Origin: Hellea sp.
Lineage (GTDB): Bacteria; Pseudomonadota; Alphaproteobacteria; Caulobacterales; Maricaulaceae
Assembly (NCBI GenBank): GCA_020628635.1
Contig: JAHDEU010000131.1
Location: 1 to 6,497 of the forward strand
DNA length: 6,497 bases
Direction: 5' to 3'
The notes below the pieces were generated by a model, which did not search any database, was not told the origin of the DNA, and worked only from the letters and a program-made list of their open reading frames with translations. The translations under genes were made by a program, and so were the position numbers. Below are positions 5,947 through 6,497 of the stretch, piece by piece. The first letter of the stretch is position 1. Each line of letters begins with the position of its first letter.

Positions 5947-6417
5947 CTAGTCGCGCTCGAACACCATGACCGTGTTGGTCGTCGGATCGGACACTGTCAG
6001 CCGGTCCTTGGTGATGGAGGTGATGGTGGTCGAGGTGGCGGGTGTGTTCACCACCTGGTTCTGCAGCGCGGCGCGGACCTGCTCGGCGATGCCCTCGCTG
6101 CTGTCGGTCGTGACTTCGGCCGTGGTGGCCTTTTCGGTCAGCGTCATACCGTCCAGCGTGTAGGTGCCGGTGCTCTCGATCTTGAAGGACATCTCGCCCA
6201 TCTGCACGACCATCTCGCCTTCGGTCGTGCCGTCCTTGTTGTACTCGACCTCGCCGTCGCGCATGGTGATGGTCTGGCCGCCCTGGGTGATGGTGACCGG
6301 CTCGCTCATCTCCCATTCGCCGATGAGCAGCTCATCCGTGGTTTGCGGTCCGCCGCAGGCGGCGAGGATGGACGCTGCCGAGATCAGCAGGGCGGTGGTG
6401 AGTGTGCGGGTTGCCAT
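5947..6417 (-). CDS. Small outer-membrane lipoprotein, calycin/lipocalin-like, function unknown
   Basis: This 156-residue precursor begins with a signal peptide: R4, a hydrophobic stretch at 9-20 and the lipobox LAAC (18-21). Cleavage would leave a lipidated C21 followed by glycine, which favours delivery to the outer membrane, facing the periplasm. The mature part is strand-rich. GEWEM (33-37) near its start and the closing ITSITKDRLTVSD...MVFERD pattern (132-156) resemble small bacterial lipocalin-like 'GxW' barrels. The threonine-rich middle (85-105) predicts further strands, and one helix is likely at 108-120. No catalytic motif is seen and the ligand is unknown. The ATG at 6417 is chosen because AAGGAG (complement of 6424-6429) lies six bases upstream and a canonical signal peptide follows. 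An in-frame ATG at 6471 would put polar residues before the signal. The gene converges on the isomerase operon and is probably functionally separate. Confidence 0.8.
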   Translation of the reverse strand: MATRTLTTALLISAASILAACGGPQTTDELLIGEWEMSEPVTITQGGQTITMRDGEVEYNKDGTTEGEMVVQMGEMSFKIESTGTYTLDGMTLTEKATTAEVTTDSSEGIAEQVRAALQNQVVNTPATSTTITSITKDRLTVSDPTTNTVMVFERD

Positions 6418-6423
6418 GGCGGG

Positions 6424-6429
6424 CTCCTT
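6424..6429 (-). promoter_or_regulatory. Ribosome-binding site deciding the lipoprotein start
   Basis: The complement reads AAGGAG, six bases before the ATG at 6417. It selects this start over the in-frame ATG at 6471. Confidence 0.8.
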
Positions 6430-6443
6430 GAATGTGAAGCTGC

Positions 6444-6471
6444 AGCCTAGGCCGCCCGTTCTGAAACGCAA
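6444..6471 (-). promoter_or_regulatory. Possible sigma-70-type promoter for the lipoprotein
   Basis: On the minus strand, TTGCGT (complement of 6466-6471) and TAGGCT (complement of 6444-6449) are separated by 16 bases. They lie about 27 bases upstream of the start codon. Both boxes are imperfect, so this is a weak call. The region also contains the palindrome GCCTAGGC (6445-6452). Confidence 0.25.
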
Positions 6472-6497
6472 GCCGCCTAGCGCGTGTAGCGGATCGT

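Noticed and set aside
6477..6497. Possible end of another minus-strand gene (last codons T-I-R-Y-T-R-stop) at the right edge
   Set aside because: A stop is in frame at 6477-6479, but only six codons are visible, which is too little to support a gene. The spacing to the lipoprotein would be plausible.
1..6497. CRISPR array, insertion sequence, tRNA or riboswitch
   Set aside because: I found no regularly spaced direct repeats, no transposase-like protein, and no cloverleaf or recognisable riboswitch core on either strand.

Overview
The window is GC-rich DNA with dense, short-gapped genes. The protein families suggest an alphaproteobacterium, perhaps of the Caulobacterales/Maricaulales/Hyphomonadaceae type. 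That placement is inferred from codon bias, an ExoQ-like polysaccharide polymerase, CtrA-like boxes and a CCCCGGACTTGATCCGGGG-type intergenic hairpin; no rRNA or marker gene is present. Five complete protein genes, one lipoprotein gene and a non-coding leader account for almost all of the sequence.

Layout: (1) 1-311 is non-coding as far as I can support. It holds two hairpins sharing the same 9-base core in opposite orientation, part of an apparent dispersed repeat, and a CtrA-like box. (2) 312-1640 (+) encodes a 12-segment O-antigen ligase/ExoQ-type polymerase. It faces, tail to tail with a 10-base gap, (3) an integral-membrane acyltransferase of the OafA/ExoZ type (2778-1651, -). The two could build and decorate the same surface polysaccharide. 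(4) A short divergent region (2779-2867) with two inverted repeats leads into a tightly coupled three-gene operon (+): a zinc alcohol dehydrogenase, a DUF2855 protein and a delta(3,5)-delta(2,4)-dienoyl-CoA isomerase. Both junctions are 4-base ATGA overlaps. (5) A perfect 11-bp-stem hairpin (5895-5920) ends the operon and also sits downstream of (6) a small outer-membrane lipoprotein gene (6417-5947, -).

The operon is the most interesting part. Its isomerase is recognisable to residue level: all three acidic catalytic residues of the mammalian ECH1 enzyme are present. Its middle gene, of a family named only as a domain of unknown function, reads as a zinc-less, highly diverged member of the same medium-chain dehydrogenase/reductase fold as its zinc-containing neighbour. 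A zinc MDR, a zinc-less MDR-like protein and a CoA-dienoyl isomerase translated as one unit suggest a small catabolic or lipid-modifying pathway whose substrate I cannot name from sequence.
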